Shown here: piece after piece, positions 49,468 through 62,900 of the stretch
Numbering within the stretch: the stretch's first letter is position 1
How the letters are laid out: each line of letters begins with the position of its first letter
Origin: Hydractinia symbiolongicarpus
Lineage: Eukaryota; Cnidaria; Hydrozoa; Anthoathecata; Hydractiniidae
Reading direction: 5' to 3'
Assembly (NCBI RefSeq): GCF_029227915.1
Contig: NC_079886.1
Span: forward strand, 19,506,501-19,570,500
DNA length: 64,000 nucleotides
Notes under the pieces: generated by a model
What the model was told of the DNA's origin: nothing
The model's input: only the letters and a program-made list of their open reading frames with translations
Databases searched by the model: none
Made by a program: the position numbers and the translations under genes

Positions 49468-50314
49468 CCCTCATCATCATTCTCGGCTTAACGTCCGTTT
49501 TCCATGCTAGCATGGGTTGGACGGGGTATATTAATGATCCTCTTCCAATCTGATCTAGACTGTGTTAGATCTAAAATCAACTTCCTCTGTATCAAGTCTG
49601 TCCTTATAACCTCCTGCCAAGTCTTTCTCAGTCTGCCTCTGGGCTTTGCCCCAGGAACTATCAAGTCTCTACACTTTCTTACCCAATTATCCTCCTCCAT
49701 TCTTTCCAAGTGCCCCAGCCAATTCAATCTTCTTATCTGGATAACATCTTTAATTCTACGGAGACTCAGCCTGCTTCTTAGCTCATCTGAACTCTGTCTC
49801 TCAGACTGGCGTTACACATGCACCTAACCATTCTCATATCATTCCTTTCTAAACGGTCAAGATCTTCCTGCTTCACTGCCCATGTCTCACTACCGTACAA
49901 CATAACACTTCTTACACAGGCCTCATACAACCTACCTTTTACCTCAATTGACAGGACTCTGCTAGTCAACAAAGGAAGTAACTCTCTGAGCTTTTTCCAA
50001 GCAGAACCTATCCTGCAAGTAACACTTCTTCCAACACCCCCTTCACTGCCCAACATATCACCTAAGTAACAGAAGTTCTCAACTATCTCTAACGAGCCAC
50101 TGTTGTACATCATTAAAGCTGGAAATACTCTATTCTCTATAATCTCACCTTTGCAACGCTTGCTTACAAACTGAATGTCAGCTCTTAACCTTCCACTAAT
50201 ACTACTGCACTTCTTATGTACCCAATGCTTGCAAGTCTCACAAAAAATTGAGTTACTACGAACCCCTTTCCTGCAAACTCCACAAGCCTTTTCTCTTCTA
50301 GTCCTTTCTTCCAC
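49468..50314 (-). pseudogene. 3' end of a non-LTR retrotransposon
   Basis: Two overlapping minus-strand frames form one protein tail split by a single-base frameshift near 49790. Frame 1 (50314-49778) has a Cys/His segment, CGVCRKG...FCETCKHWVHKKC, then NFCYLGDMLG and VMLYGSETWAVKQEDLDRLE. Frame 2 (from about 49790) continues with LNWLGHLERMEEDNW and PRGRLRKTW. These are the post-polymerase motifs of endonuclease-reverse transcriptase LINEs common in invertebrates. The element ends in a short ATGATGATG tail near 49468, as expected for the 3' end on the minus strand. Endonuclease and polymerase core are absent, so it is a 5'-truncated dead copy. Confidence 0.88.
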
Positions 50315-50574
50315 TTCTCAAACTTTTCAACTAATTCTTTCCCCTATTATTAGGAACCCCATCCACCACCCTTCTTATTTTGAGAGTTACCCCCTATTAT
50401 TTCTAGGTGAAGCTATTATCTTATGTAACACAAAAACCCTATTAATTCAAACTCATATTTTTAAAGACATCAAAAAGCATTTTTGTTGTTGTTTAGAAAT
50501 ATATGCAACCTATCAAAAAAGTGATAGATAGTTGCAAAAAGTGTACAATTGCTGTTTCAATTTGGGAAGTTAAA

Positions 50575-50755
50575 CACCAAGGGGTGGTAGGGGTGTTCCA
50601 ATCATGACATATGTCTAATAGATAATTATAAATACTAAGTTAGTATCATAGCCATGCTGCAAACTAAAAAATAGTATATATATATAATTAAAAAAATTTG
50701 CAAGGAGGAATGGTGGATCCAAACCCACTCTCCCCCATAGACCAAATAGGGTTAA
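50575..50755. repeat. Partial piggyBac-like MITE, right half
   Basis: Shares TCTAATAGATAA and ATCATAGCCAT with the element at 30.26-30.32 kb, has a C-rich subterminal stretch, and ends CCAAATAGGGTTAA. It lies just upstream of ERCC3. Confidence 0.65.
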
Positions 50756-50953
50756 CACAATCCAAAATTAGATGCAATGCATTCCCAGTAACAACAAACT
50801 TTTTTTCAAAGATTTCCTCAAAAATTTGTTTGTGTTTTACTTGACAGTTTGAGTTTTTTGCTTTTTTCTGTATTTTAAATGGGAATGTAATAAGGCTTTT
50901 GACCTTGAGCGATATGTTAACCTTAGTAATTTTCAGGTTTGGACAAATAAACA

Positions 50954-50971
50954 ATGAAGAAGTATAAGTAA
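50954..50971 (+). promoter_or_regulatory. Candidate minimal upstream ORF before ERCC3
   Basis: ATG AAG AAG TAT AAG TAA ends 9 bases before the ERCC3 start codon at 50981. If this stretch is in the mRNA leader, it could affect initiation. Leader extent is unknown. Confidence 0.3.
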
Positions 50972-50980
50972 ATCATTGCG

Positions 50981-53900
50981 ATGGGAAAACATAAAAAAAG
51001 GAAGCATGAGGAAGGTAAATAACTTTACAAATTAATTCTACTTCGGAATGCCCCTGCTGGAATAAATGCACAGGTTAGTAAAACTTAAGACAATATTATA
51101 CTACAGTACTGTGAAAAGGTTTGTTAACATCGTGGTTCGTGTTTATTTCTTGCTACGCACGAACAATGATAGCCCACGATGCGTATTCGTGGACTACACG
51201 AACTAAAAGTTAAATATTACATCATGGCTTCCATGATAGATAACTTCTATTGTAAAACAACAAAGACTGTTAGTTTATCAATTAAATCAAAAACCGTCAG
51301 AAAAAAATAAATTAACACTTGTTGTTTTAATTCGTTGTCATGCGATCTTAAAAAACATTTCTATCGCCGCTTTTCGTTTATAAACTTTTAAAATGCGATC
51401 TTAAAAAACATTTCTATCGCCGCTATTTGTTTTTAAACTTTTAATATGCGATCTAGAAAACATTTCTATCACCCCTTTTCGTTTTTAAACTTTAAAATGC
51501 GATCTAAAAAACATTTCTATCGCCGCTTTTCGTTTTTAAACTTTTAATACGTGATGTAAAAAAACATTTCTATTGCCGCTTTTCGCTTTTAAACTTTTAA
51601 AATTCAATCTAAAAAAGCATTTTTATTGGCGCAGACAAATTTAACTTTTCTAGACAAATGACATTTCGTAAAAATACGATCGCGTCCATGATGAAAAAGT
51701 ATACACCAAGCAAAAACTACGAATATTCTTTTTTAACATGATAAAACCTGAAACAAACAAATTAACTTTATTAAAAGACTTTTTTGAAAAGAAAAAAAAA
51801 TAAATTATACTGGCTATAAAAATCGTGGAGCTCGCGAAAATAATCGTGGGACACACCATCCTTCATGGAGATAATAATATTAGCGTGGTGGCCATGATAG
51901 AATGTTTGAATGTTTGTTATACATAAAGACCACAATTTTATTGTGGCTTTTGTGCACCACGCTCGTTACCCGAACACGATGTTAACAAACCTTTTTACAG
52001 TACTGTATGCAACTGACAAGCACGTTCAGATTACGATTTAAAAAGCAACAAAATTTGAATTCAATGTTGTGTCATTTATTCTTAAAAATTTTGCAATCAT
52101 TATAATGTATCATTATGATGCAAGTACAAAAATATTTTGGTTTATTTAGGGCATAAATCTTCCAAAAAGTTTAAAGCACAAGACGTAAGTATGTTTATAA
52201 CAAAGAAAAAGTATACAAACTGTATACAATATGGGTAAAATAAATTGCGATTAAGTTAAATATTATTTATGTGTGTATGTATTTATGTATGTATTTCCTT
52301 TTCAGGATCTTTCTGACTATGAACAAGATGAATCTAGCAATTTAAGCTCTTTTGACAATGGTAGGATAGTTATCAACTGTATAAATGTAATCTGAAGAAT
52401 TGAATTATTATATAACATAAAAAACAGGGGAATGTTCTGCACCTTGAAATGATTGAAAACCTTGAAATCAGACCTTAAGAATGTAAAATATTTATTATTC
52501 TTTGGAAAAAAATGTGGATTTTTATTTTTCTAAAATATTTGTCATTGTGACAAAGATGCTCTGTTTGCAATTTTATAAATAATAAAACTTTCAGGTTCAA
52601 ATGTTAAGCATTACTTTATTCTTTACTTTTTCTGTGCCTTGGAACTTTGAATTTGCAAAATTATATAAGTAAAATTTAAGAAGAGGTGAAAAAAACCTAA
52701 AATCCTTAAACAAATTGGATTATGTACTCCATAAATATTGCATCCCATAATCATACAGTCGTAATGGTTAACACTTGTGCACATATGTGTATTTTTGCAG
52801 CCATTTTAATATTACATTATCACAATTAGGTAATAGTTTGCGAAACTAATTACTTTAAAGATTTTGGTGTCGATAGGCTGTTTATATCTGGAACATCTTA
52901 GAACATGAAACTCACAAGGATGTAATGCCATTTTATTATACACTTATGGCCAAGGAATACTTTTAGATTTTTACCCCACTTTCTCCCTGCCATAATAACA
53001 TCATAATTTTGGTATAAAAATCACTTAAACATATGCTTCTGGAATGCATGTGGACGATAAATTGATATAAAAAAATTGATATTCCACAACATTAAGCATC
53101 AAGGTTATTTAAAGCCATTCCTACCAAAGGTTGGATTATTTTTTAGCATCTACTTTTTAATATGTAAATCATCCGCAAAAATAGACAGTAAAATTTCTCA
53201 ATATTTATAGAACTCAGCAAAAAGAGCATGTAGCAGGTCTTATGTTCAAATTTCTGCCTGTTTAAAGCTATCAACCTTTCAGATGCATGTCAGCACGTAA
53301 GAACTGCCAAGGTCAACAACAAAAATTCTTGATTTTTATTTAAGCTACATGTGACTTCAAGTTATAAACGATTTTTTCTCCCTGATTGCAACTGTTGTTT
53401 GTAAATATGAGCTGTGATCACAAAGCAAATCGTTAATGTGAAACATAAGTTTCCCAACTTGAAACAGGCAAATTGCATTATATGTTGGTGATTTCTTGCA
53501 TTTGTGAAATAAATTGAATTGGAAAAGCTGTTTTCTTTCATCGAAGCATGGTAAATGTAGTGATATTGACTTAGTAAAAGAGACATTTTGTTTGTAATTA
53601 ATGGCAAGAAATAATAAATGTTTTCCTGTTAGTAAGATTCTAAAGAATCTAATACAAGCCTATTTGGGAAATTTGTTTCAAAAAATAATCACCCTAATAC
53701 ATAAAATTTGCCAACCTTTTACTTAATGCAGGCCTATCAATAAGTGGAGAGCAATTGCTCTTGCTCACGCAAAGGCTTGCCCTATTCTGAGAAATGAGAA
53801 ACTACCTGAGCCATGAATTGCTTCCCCAATTCCAAAAATAGTTTTTCTGGCTGAGCAATATCAATTCGTCTCACATGGAAATCAATGTTTCCTTTTCTTA

Positions 53901-56900
53901 TTATTTACAGTAAAAAAGAACAAAAATAGATAAAAAAGATAAAATAAAATAGATAAAAAAGACTTTGTGTTTTTAAACTTATTCTATTTATTCAGATTGC
54001 TCGCCCAGTTTTAATTATTGTAACCTTGGGGGAGCGATTTATTGCTCTGGTTTTATTTTCTTATTGATAGGCCTGTTAATGCAGCAGAGAATTATGACCC
54101 AACTTTAGGCTATAGTTGTAACATTCTAGTTGCACTATATACTTATATTTAATCTGCAGAACAAAAGGACGGTGTGTGCCTTTTTTAGTAGCATATTAAA
54201 TATACATAAGACATGATTTTTTTAATGTTAAGCACAGTGTAAAATTAAGAACAGTAGAATAATAAGATTTTTTACATGGTATATCCATTGCATTAAATTC
54301 CTCTCTGTCTCATAATTTAGAAAAAACAGACGTCCCAGCTGCAGCTGGTAGATCAGTGGATGAGGGAGTCAATGTTAATGCTGTGGTATGGTTACTAAAT
54401 AACTTCCTTTTCTTTTTTTTACTGTATTTTTTGGGGGGGGAATTTGGTTTAGAAAAAAGACATTATTTTGAATGTGCTTTTATGGTTGTGACACAAATAA
54501 GTTTTTATTCTATTGATTTGCAATGCAATGCAAAAGGAAAATAAATGGAAGATACACCCACAATGGAAAATTTTTGTATCCTACCACTGGACTCACCAAT
54601 ATTTTTTTTTTTTTTAGTCTATACACGTGACATAAATTAAAAGCCTGTGTTTGCATCAAGGAAGACTATTATATGCTAAAATTTATATTAAAATATGGCA
54701 TATGACGTATTATTAGAGCTTTAGCACTACTTCTAAGCTGTAATTTCTCAATATGCCAGAGGTTTTTTATGCAGGATATGAAATATTTATATGCCATACT
54801 AAAGAAATTATACGCTGTATTATAATTTACCCCATTGTTTAATTTTTCCACGTTGTTAAAAAATTATTCTATATTTTTTTACATAAAAAACTTTTTAAAA
54901 AAGGCTTTCGAATGAATCTTAAACATTCCTGGATTTTATTAAGAAATAATATTAAAAGCTTTCATTAATAAATAGCCATAAAAACACCCTAAAGTGTAAT
55001 AAATATTTTCCACATGACCAGAAAAAATATTTATAATATAGCTATTGAAAACAGGTATAGCACTTAAACATGATAGTGTACTAAATAACACTACATTGGT
55101 TTCACTTCAGAGTCATGATCAAATATTTTTATTTGTGTAAGATTATGGCGTGTTTACACAAAAGAGGAGTACCCCATATTGCGAAATGTTTATAATTATG
55201 CAAGAATATAATTTTCTATTTAATAAAAAAGGGAGTATAAAGATCGTTTCACTAAAACTTTTCCTTTAACAAAGTTGTTTAGTTTTTGTAAACAAAACAC
55301 AAAGTTTTGCTGATGTCAGTGTTTTTTACCATTATTTATTTTTCCCTGTTCAAATGCAAATAGGATAAAAAACATTTTGCTGTGCTAAACATTGACTCAA
55401 ATATAACACTTTTATATTTTTATCGATCAAATAGCCACCATATTTTAATGACATGAGCTGAATGTTAAAAGTACCCAAAACCCCTTCCTTAAAAACCGTT
55501 TAATTTTTTTTATGTATAATTATTTCCCTTTCAGGATGAGTATGGAGCTAAAGACTTCCGCAAAGTTGTAAAATTAAAACCAGACCACTCTTCAAGACCG
55601 TTATGGGTGGTAATACTCTTTGATTTTATTAACTTTTTAGCAAAATATCTATAGATTCTCTTTGAGAGACATCAGAGGAGTTAAACGCAAGAAGTTTAAT
55701 ACCTTGGTTAAAGGGAAGATGTAGAAGTTCTGTAAAATGCCACATAGTGATGGTGTCACTTTAAAAAACACCCAGTCCATACTTTGAACTGTTGGGGTAA
55801 GGTAGAATATTCAGCGTAAAACAATACCTATTTAATAAAGAGCCATGAAAGCAGATAACAGTAGATTAGTGTGGTGCATTTTTTAACAAAGAGTCCATTG
55901 TGCATGGTGTGGAGCATGGTTTAGTGGTTATGGAATCCGATTCAGAATTACAAGGTCTGTACTTGATCCACAGCTCAAGAATGTTTAGCAAGTGTCTTTA
56001 CCACAGCCACATTTTAACCTATGGCATGTGAGGCAATTGGGTAAGCAATTGCGGTGCGGTGCATGAAAGAAAATTCCTGCAAGTTGAGTTGTCGTTTAGC
56101 ATTGCTTGTGTATTGAATACCTCTTCACTTCTTCAATTTTTTTAATTTCTGCATATATATTTGTGTATCTACCGTTTAGTTAATCCTAATTTAAAGTTTT
56201 TTACACATAGGCACCTGATGGACATATCTATCTTGAATCGTTTTCTCCAGTTTATAAGCATGCACATGACTTTTTAATTGCAATTTCAGAGGTATGCATT
56301 TTGTTTTTATTTAAAAGATTATCATTTATAATACTAGGTTTTGTACACAATAACAAACTTATCTAAAAGTTTCTATTAAGCTTGATCCTGAGGTACTTTT
56401 TAAGTTTAAGTTGGGCTTACCTGAAAGATTTGCATTAGAAATTCCCAATGACATCAAGTTTTTTTAATAGGTCATATAGCTCCAGTATTACTTTTAAAAT
56501 ATTTATTTTTCATTCCCCTTAATAACTGTTTCAAACACTGAAGTGACTATCCTGTATAAATATTAGGAATATAATAATAAGAAAAACAGGATGCAAGGGC
56601 TGCATAAATCTTATTGCAACTAAGCGGGGTCATTTTACAAAACATAAAAATTGATTTACAGCTGACCTGGTGTGAGGGATATGATGCATGGCTATGATAC
56701 TTACTGACTTTTTAAGTCCAACTTGTAAAATTACCATGGGATCCATTTAATGTTTTCTATCATTGTTTTTTCTTTTTTAGGTAAACATGACTTTTTTACA
56801 GTCATCATATTCACAATTAAGGATTCTTTTTTAAATTAAAATAATAATAATAATACTCATAAAAACGTTTAAAATGGCTAAATCTTAAAGGTAAATACAG

Positions 56901-59900
56901 TCTGGGTATAATTACTTTTTACAAAAAAGCTGTTTTAAATTTATTTTAAACTTGTTATTATTTTTAGCCTGTATGTCGTCCCCAACATATACATGAATAC
57001 AAGTAAGAAAGTTACTTATGTGTGTGAAAATTTTTTATTTTAATGCCCAACATCCTCAGATTAAAGTCATCTTAAAAAACGTTAATCGTTTTCCATCATT
57101 TTCTAGTGTGACGTGTGGCTTAGTGGTTGTGGGGTTTGCTTGTAATCAGGTCTTTTTTCAATCCAAAGCACAGGCATGTTTAACAAGTGCCTTTACCACA
57201 GCTAGGGTTCTTCCCATGGTAAACCTTAAAAAGATTTGGCAGACAGCCGTATTAATTTTTATGTGATTTTATGTTTTGGATGTCACATTGTTCTGAAGTC
57301 CAAATTATTAGGGCATATTTTAGATGAATATCTTTTGTGTTTTTGCTTTAGACTGACAGCATATTCTTTGTATGCTGCAGTGTCTGTGGGTTTACAAGTA
57401 AGTAAATCGTTTTGTATCATTTTTTAAATGCTGCAGATATGATTCGAACTTGATATATTTATCTTCATTAAATAATATTTACCAAAGTTTATTATCATAT
57501 CATTGATTATGAGAAAGTCAGCATTATATTTCCGAGAAGTTTTGAAATATTTTGCTTCAAGGCTTTTCTTTTGACAAAATGACTTCTTTATTTAAAAATG
57601 AATGTCAAAAATTTAAAAATGTCAAAAATAAAGATTGCGAAATGAGAATTTGCATTTTTTGTACTTATAAAGATTAAAAAAAGCAAAAATACACTATAAA
57701 TAATCCCAGCATTCGAAAATCCATAAATAAAAGTTTATAATACTGATTGTGCCTAATTTATTGTGTCTAAGCAGTAACAACTATGTGCGTAAAACACCAT
57801 AGTATACCCTTAATTGAACAGCAACAGGAGAGCGAAATTTACATTAGTTGTTTATCTTTAAGTACGATGTTCTGACAATGTTTTGCCACCTGGATAATCT
57901 GTTTTCATGTATTTTATGAAAATTAGCCTTGAGAGGAACAATACTATGAAATCGTGGTAGTTAATTTAGATAACAAGGAAATCTTTTAAATAAATTCTAT
58001 GCAATTGTTGTTACAGGTAAAATTGTTGTTGTTTTTTTTAAGACAAATGACATTATTGAGTATTTAACAAGGTTGAGCAAGACCAGCGTTCCAGAAGGAA
58101 TTATTCAATTTATACAGGTACATGCATTATGTGTTCCAAAATGTTAATACAAAGAAAAATTTACCATAGTAATTGGAAATACTGACACAGCAATTTTAAG
58201 CAATACAATAGCCTGGACTTTTATAGTGTCAGTGTGTGAATTAAACAATTTTAATTGTGTTTCATTTTTTTATTATTATTATTATTATTGCTGTATTTCA
58301 AATATTAACAGATACATCTTTTTATTCTCTTATTGATATAAAAAAATTAAGTAGTACTAGTAAAACTGTTTTTTAATTTCAGTTGTGTACAGTTAGTTAT
58401 GGAAAGGTGAAATTAGTGTTGAAACACAACAGATATTATGTGGAAAGTAACTTCCCTGTAAGTTAGTTTGTATCATTCACTGTTTATAAGAGGAGGTCTG
58501 GTTTAACCCTGGAAGTTGCCCTAATGGTTCAAATTTTCTTTGGATCAGTTCGACCCTGATTTTTTAAACACCAGATTTTTTTGTTATAACACACTTGTCA
58601 CGATTTTATGGCTAAAATACTATTATCTTTCACCAAAAATTTTCAGCCTCAACAATTCCTCTTTAAAACAAAATTCATGAATAATTAATTAGTTCTGCCG
58701 AATATAGTTAAGTCTACGCGCTTGCGTAATTGTACAGAAAGAAATGACGTAATTATTAAAGAGAAACATTAATAACAACAAAGATGGCGCATTGTATAGA
58801 AATTTAAGACAATCTTTATTATGCTACACTGCACAAGCTTTAACTTTCGATAGCATTTTCTTTTTACCTTAAAATTTTCAGACAAGCTTGGTGAACCATG
58901 CAGCCATGTTACGGTGTGCGGAAATCTTTTTATTCGGAATATTTTTCTTTTAACAGCGTTCGATGCAGCAAGGGATGCTAACAAATAATCTTTTGAAAAA
59001 AACAAAAGGCTATTGTTAAAAAAATAAGAATGAACAAAAAATCCGCACACCGTTTTACAGGATTAACCCAAGTTTCATTTAAAAACAGATGCTGATGAAA
59101 AATAACGAGATTGTAAAAAGTTGGAGCTTGTAGGAGCTGTTTTTTTTCTTGTTTATAATACATTTGTAAATCGAAATTTCTGCTGACTCAGCAATTTTAG
59201 TATTAAGTTAAAATCATTTTATTATGTATTAAGGTCTATATTTTCAGGAAATAGTAAAAAAAAAATGGTATAAATAAAACACTGAGTAAATAATTCAGCT
59301 ATTTGGTCAGCTAAAAAAGGGTTACTACCACCTTAATTTTAGTTTTGCATGTTTCATGTTTTTTTTTTAAATGCATAGAAATGCTACTTGTACCACAATA
59401 ATTTGTTTTCCACCCTCGACTTTACCTTTAAAATCTCCTTAAATCTCCTCAGCGTTTTTTATGAAAATGTTGTTATCTTCAAAAAGAATTAAAAATTCTG
59501 ATCAGAAACCCTTAAATCTCTTTAAATTTGACTCTATAAAGAACTCTGTTTTTTCAAACTTTAGTTCCTTATGTTACTGTTGTGTCTTGTTGATTGCTTT
59601 TTGATTTATGTTTGATATATGCAATTGGTTGTACACACCATTTTTATATGTTAGGCACTCTCACTGGCAAATAATCATCATCATCATTCTCCGCCCAATG
59701 TCCGTTTTCCATGCTAGCATAGGTTGGACGGGGTATATTAATAACCCTCTTTAAATCTGATCTAGACTGTTAGATCTAAACTCAAATTTGTCTGCATAAA
59801 GTCTGTCTAATTTTTTTCTCTCTTAAAACAGGATGCTCTCCAGCAATTATTAAAAGATCCTGTCATTCAGAGTTGCAGGTAACTATTGTGTGTTTAAAAA

Positions 59901-62900
59901 AACATTTTGTGTAATGAATAATTCACTATATTGTATTTTTATTTTATTTAGAGTGGTTAGGAGTAATGATAACGAGGACGATTTGATCTCGTCAAAATTT
60001 GTCAGTAAATCATCATTAAAGGTATTAAATTTTTACCCCACTTTTCTCATGATTGCATGTTTTACCCTGAAGGAAAAACAAGTGCACCAAAGCAACTTGT
60101 ATTAAGAAAATTTATTTCATCAAGACAAATATTTCTCTGAAATAAAAGGAGTAAAAAATAAGTTCTAAAATCTTGACGAAATTTTCATTCTACAAAACTC
60201 CTCCTTTTTAATCACGCATTTGTATTTACTACAACACAACAATACTAGCACATTTTACTGTCTAGTGACATGAATCTTTGCAGAATGGATTGGTTAATTC
60301 TATATCATGCTTATTCATGTCATTTTTAATGTTGACAATATGATCTAAAAAAAATAATACAAAAAATAACTAGCCTGTGGTAATTTTTGGTTTTTTTTTA
60401 AAACTGCCTAATATTGTTTCATTAAGAGATTTGTTTATTTGTTTATTTTATTCTCCTTGTACTTAAAACCTATAATAAAATTGCTTTGGCCACTAAGCTT
60501 AGCTTGAATTTTTAATAGCTCTTCACAAGCCACACCTCTTTCACCTTTATGGACAAAAAGAATATAGAAATTAATGAATTATTTGGAGCTGTATGTAGAG
60601 CTGTGCTCAATATACACTTCTCTGTAAAATTATTCAATAACCAGTGTTTGTGGTTGCAATTGGTAATTGGTAAACAGTATTAAAACTCTTGAGTCTAAAA
60701 ACATTATGTCTCCAGCCTCTTGCCGTGATAGTGTGATTAATAGAATTTTTTATTTGGTAATTTTTTTCAGCTAAACAAACCTAAAGATAAAGAAACTAAA
60801 CCTGAGCAAGGTTCTACTCAAGAAAACACAGAGGTGAAAAAGTTGTTATTGTGTTCCAACTCTTTCTAGATCTCTCCTTATTAAAGATGGCTTTTTGTTT
60901 AAACTGTTTATGCTATGAGAGTGTAAGAGCAATGCTGTAAATTATATAGCAATGTATGGCTTTTCTAACTTCTTGAGTAGAATTGACTATTATTATATTT
61001 CAAGATACTATTTTAAAAAATTCAATATTTATGTTTACTATTAAAGCTATAAATAATCATTCAATACACCACAGGAAAATGTAAATTTTTTTTATTTTGT
61101 TTTTGTTTTAGGATACAGCAGATTCAGACAAACCTATCCCGACAGATATTTCTGATTATTTGGGGAAAGTTATGATGGATGACGATGATGAGGCGGAAGA
61201 AGAATTACAAACCGTCTCTTTTGAAGTTTCTCAAGAACACATTGAATCTTTGCAGAAAAGGTAAAGATATCTGTGATAGTTTTTGACTTTTGATCAATAG
61301 GCAAGTTTACATATTCTGCTGGTGCTGGTGTGCATGCAAATGGTAAATACAAAAACATTTTAATGGTTCTAATGCAATCCTTTGATTTGGATTTTCAGTG
61401 CAAATGTTTTGTTCCTAACGTGTAGTTGCTATCGTGACGTCGGTATTTCTGTCAATAATTGTTGTATGCCGTAAGTTGCAAAGGCTTTATTCTTTTTAAT
61501 GTTGTTTCGCCTAAAAAAATCATGATAAAAATTTTCCTTGATCGTAGAAGGTTTTTTGTCACTGATCCTTTTTTATTTTATTTTATTACTTCGTAGGTTT
61601 ATCAAGAAACGTTTTTTCGCTTACCTTTGATATTTATGAAGTTGATCAATAAGCTGACTTATAAAATGCTTTGTATTTTAACAGAGTTGTAATTCAAATT
61701 AGTTTTTTATATTGTTGTTATAATTTTTGTTTTGTTGTTTTTCTTTCACTTAGATGCATAGCCATGGATTATCCACTTCTTGCTGAGTATGATTTTCGCA
61801 ATGATACTGTGAACAAAGACATTAAGTAAGTTCTTTGAATACTTTTGCGTTTTATCGAAACCACCAAATCTGCAAAGATTTTTCCCCTTAAGTATACTTC
61901 GTGTTTCTTTTATTTTGCAACCTACCTTATACCAATTTTTGTGATCTTTGCTATTACCAAATATTTAGTTTTTCAGACTGATTGTAGTCCTCGTAGTGAT
62001 TCATTTATGTATGTTTTTATTAATACTCTCTATACTTATAGCATGGATTTAAAACCTTCCACCTTGTTGCGTCCATATCAGGTGATTTGCACTATGTTAA
62101 CTTCATGTAATAGCGGACCGAATGCTGTATCAACTACATGAACGATAAAATTTAGAATTCATGAAAGTATTTCATGTTTTATTATTTTACACCAAATATT
62201 TTCAATATAGGAAAAAAGCCTTCGAAAGATGTTTGGTAATGGCAGAGCAAGATCTGGAGTTATTGTGTTACCGTGTGGTAAAAATTTTTAATCTTTTATT
62301 TTTTTGTACATTATAAAGTCAAGATGGTTTCAGTGGTTTTACGTTATTGCTTGAAAGAATAGAAGTGTTGTTATCCTTTTAACATGCTACTTGAAACCAT
62401 ACAAAGATGGTATAAGATAGTGCGTAGTAGACAGCCATACTGAGTATGACAGAACACTGTGTATTACTTGTTGTACATATAGGGCGGGACAGGTTTACAG
62501 ATTATACTATTTCACTTGCATTTCCTTATGCATACTTGCTTCTCAAAGACCTTTTTGTGGATTGCGCTGATGAGAGGATATAAAAGCAAGGGATTGTGTT
62601 TTTCAGGTGCTGGTAAAACGTTGGTTGGTGTTACTGCTGCATGTACAGTTCGGAAGAAATGTCTTGTCTTGTGCACGTCAGGTTACTATTTTTTAACTTC
62701 TTTGGAATTCTCTATCAGTTTTTGATTTTCAGTGTAAAAACAAACAATGTGTGACACAATTAAGTAGGTTTTATTATGTGCAACACATTATTATTGGTTG
62801 ATAATGTTATTGATTGATTTACTGCTTTAACGTGAAAAACTAAGAAAACTTCCACGCTTTTTTGTGCAATTGTCAGACTGACACCAACTTATAGCCGTTA

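Noticed and set aside
49504-50531. Several plus-strand frames of 83-118 residues
   Set aside because: They are antisense to the LINE frames, which have recognisable protein motifs on the minus strand.
48104-50981. Shared bidirectional promoter for STT3B and ERCC3
   Set aside because: The start codons are 2.9 kb apart with a LINE and MITE fragment between them, so nothing supports a common promoter.
51340-51635. Regular 53-bp repeats as an array with spacers
   Set aside because: The whole unit repeats; there are no unique spacers. It lies inside a TA-flanked inverted-repeat element.
62516-62725. 69-residue plus-strand frame
   Set aside because: It is ERCC3 exon 18 (62607-62681) extended into introns on both sides.
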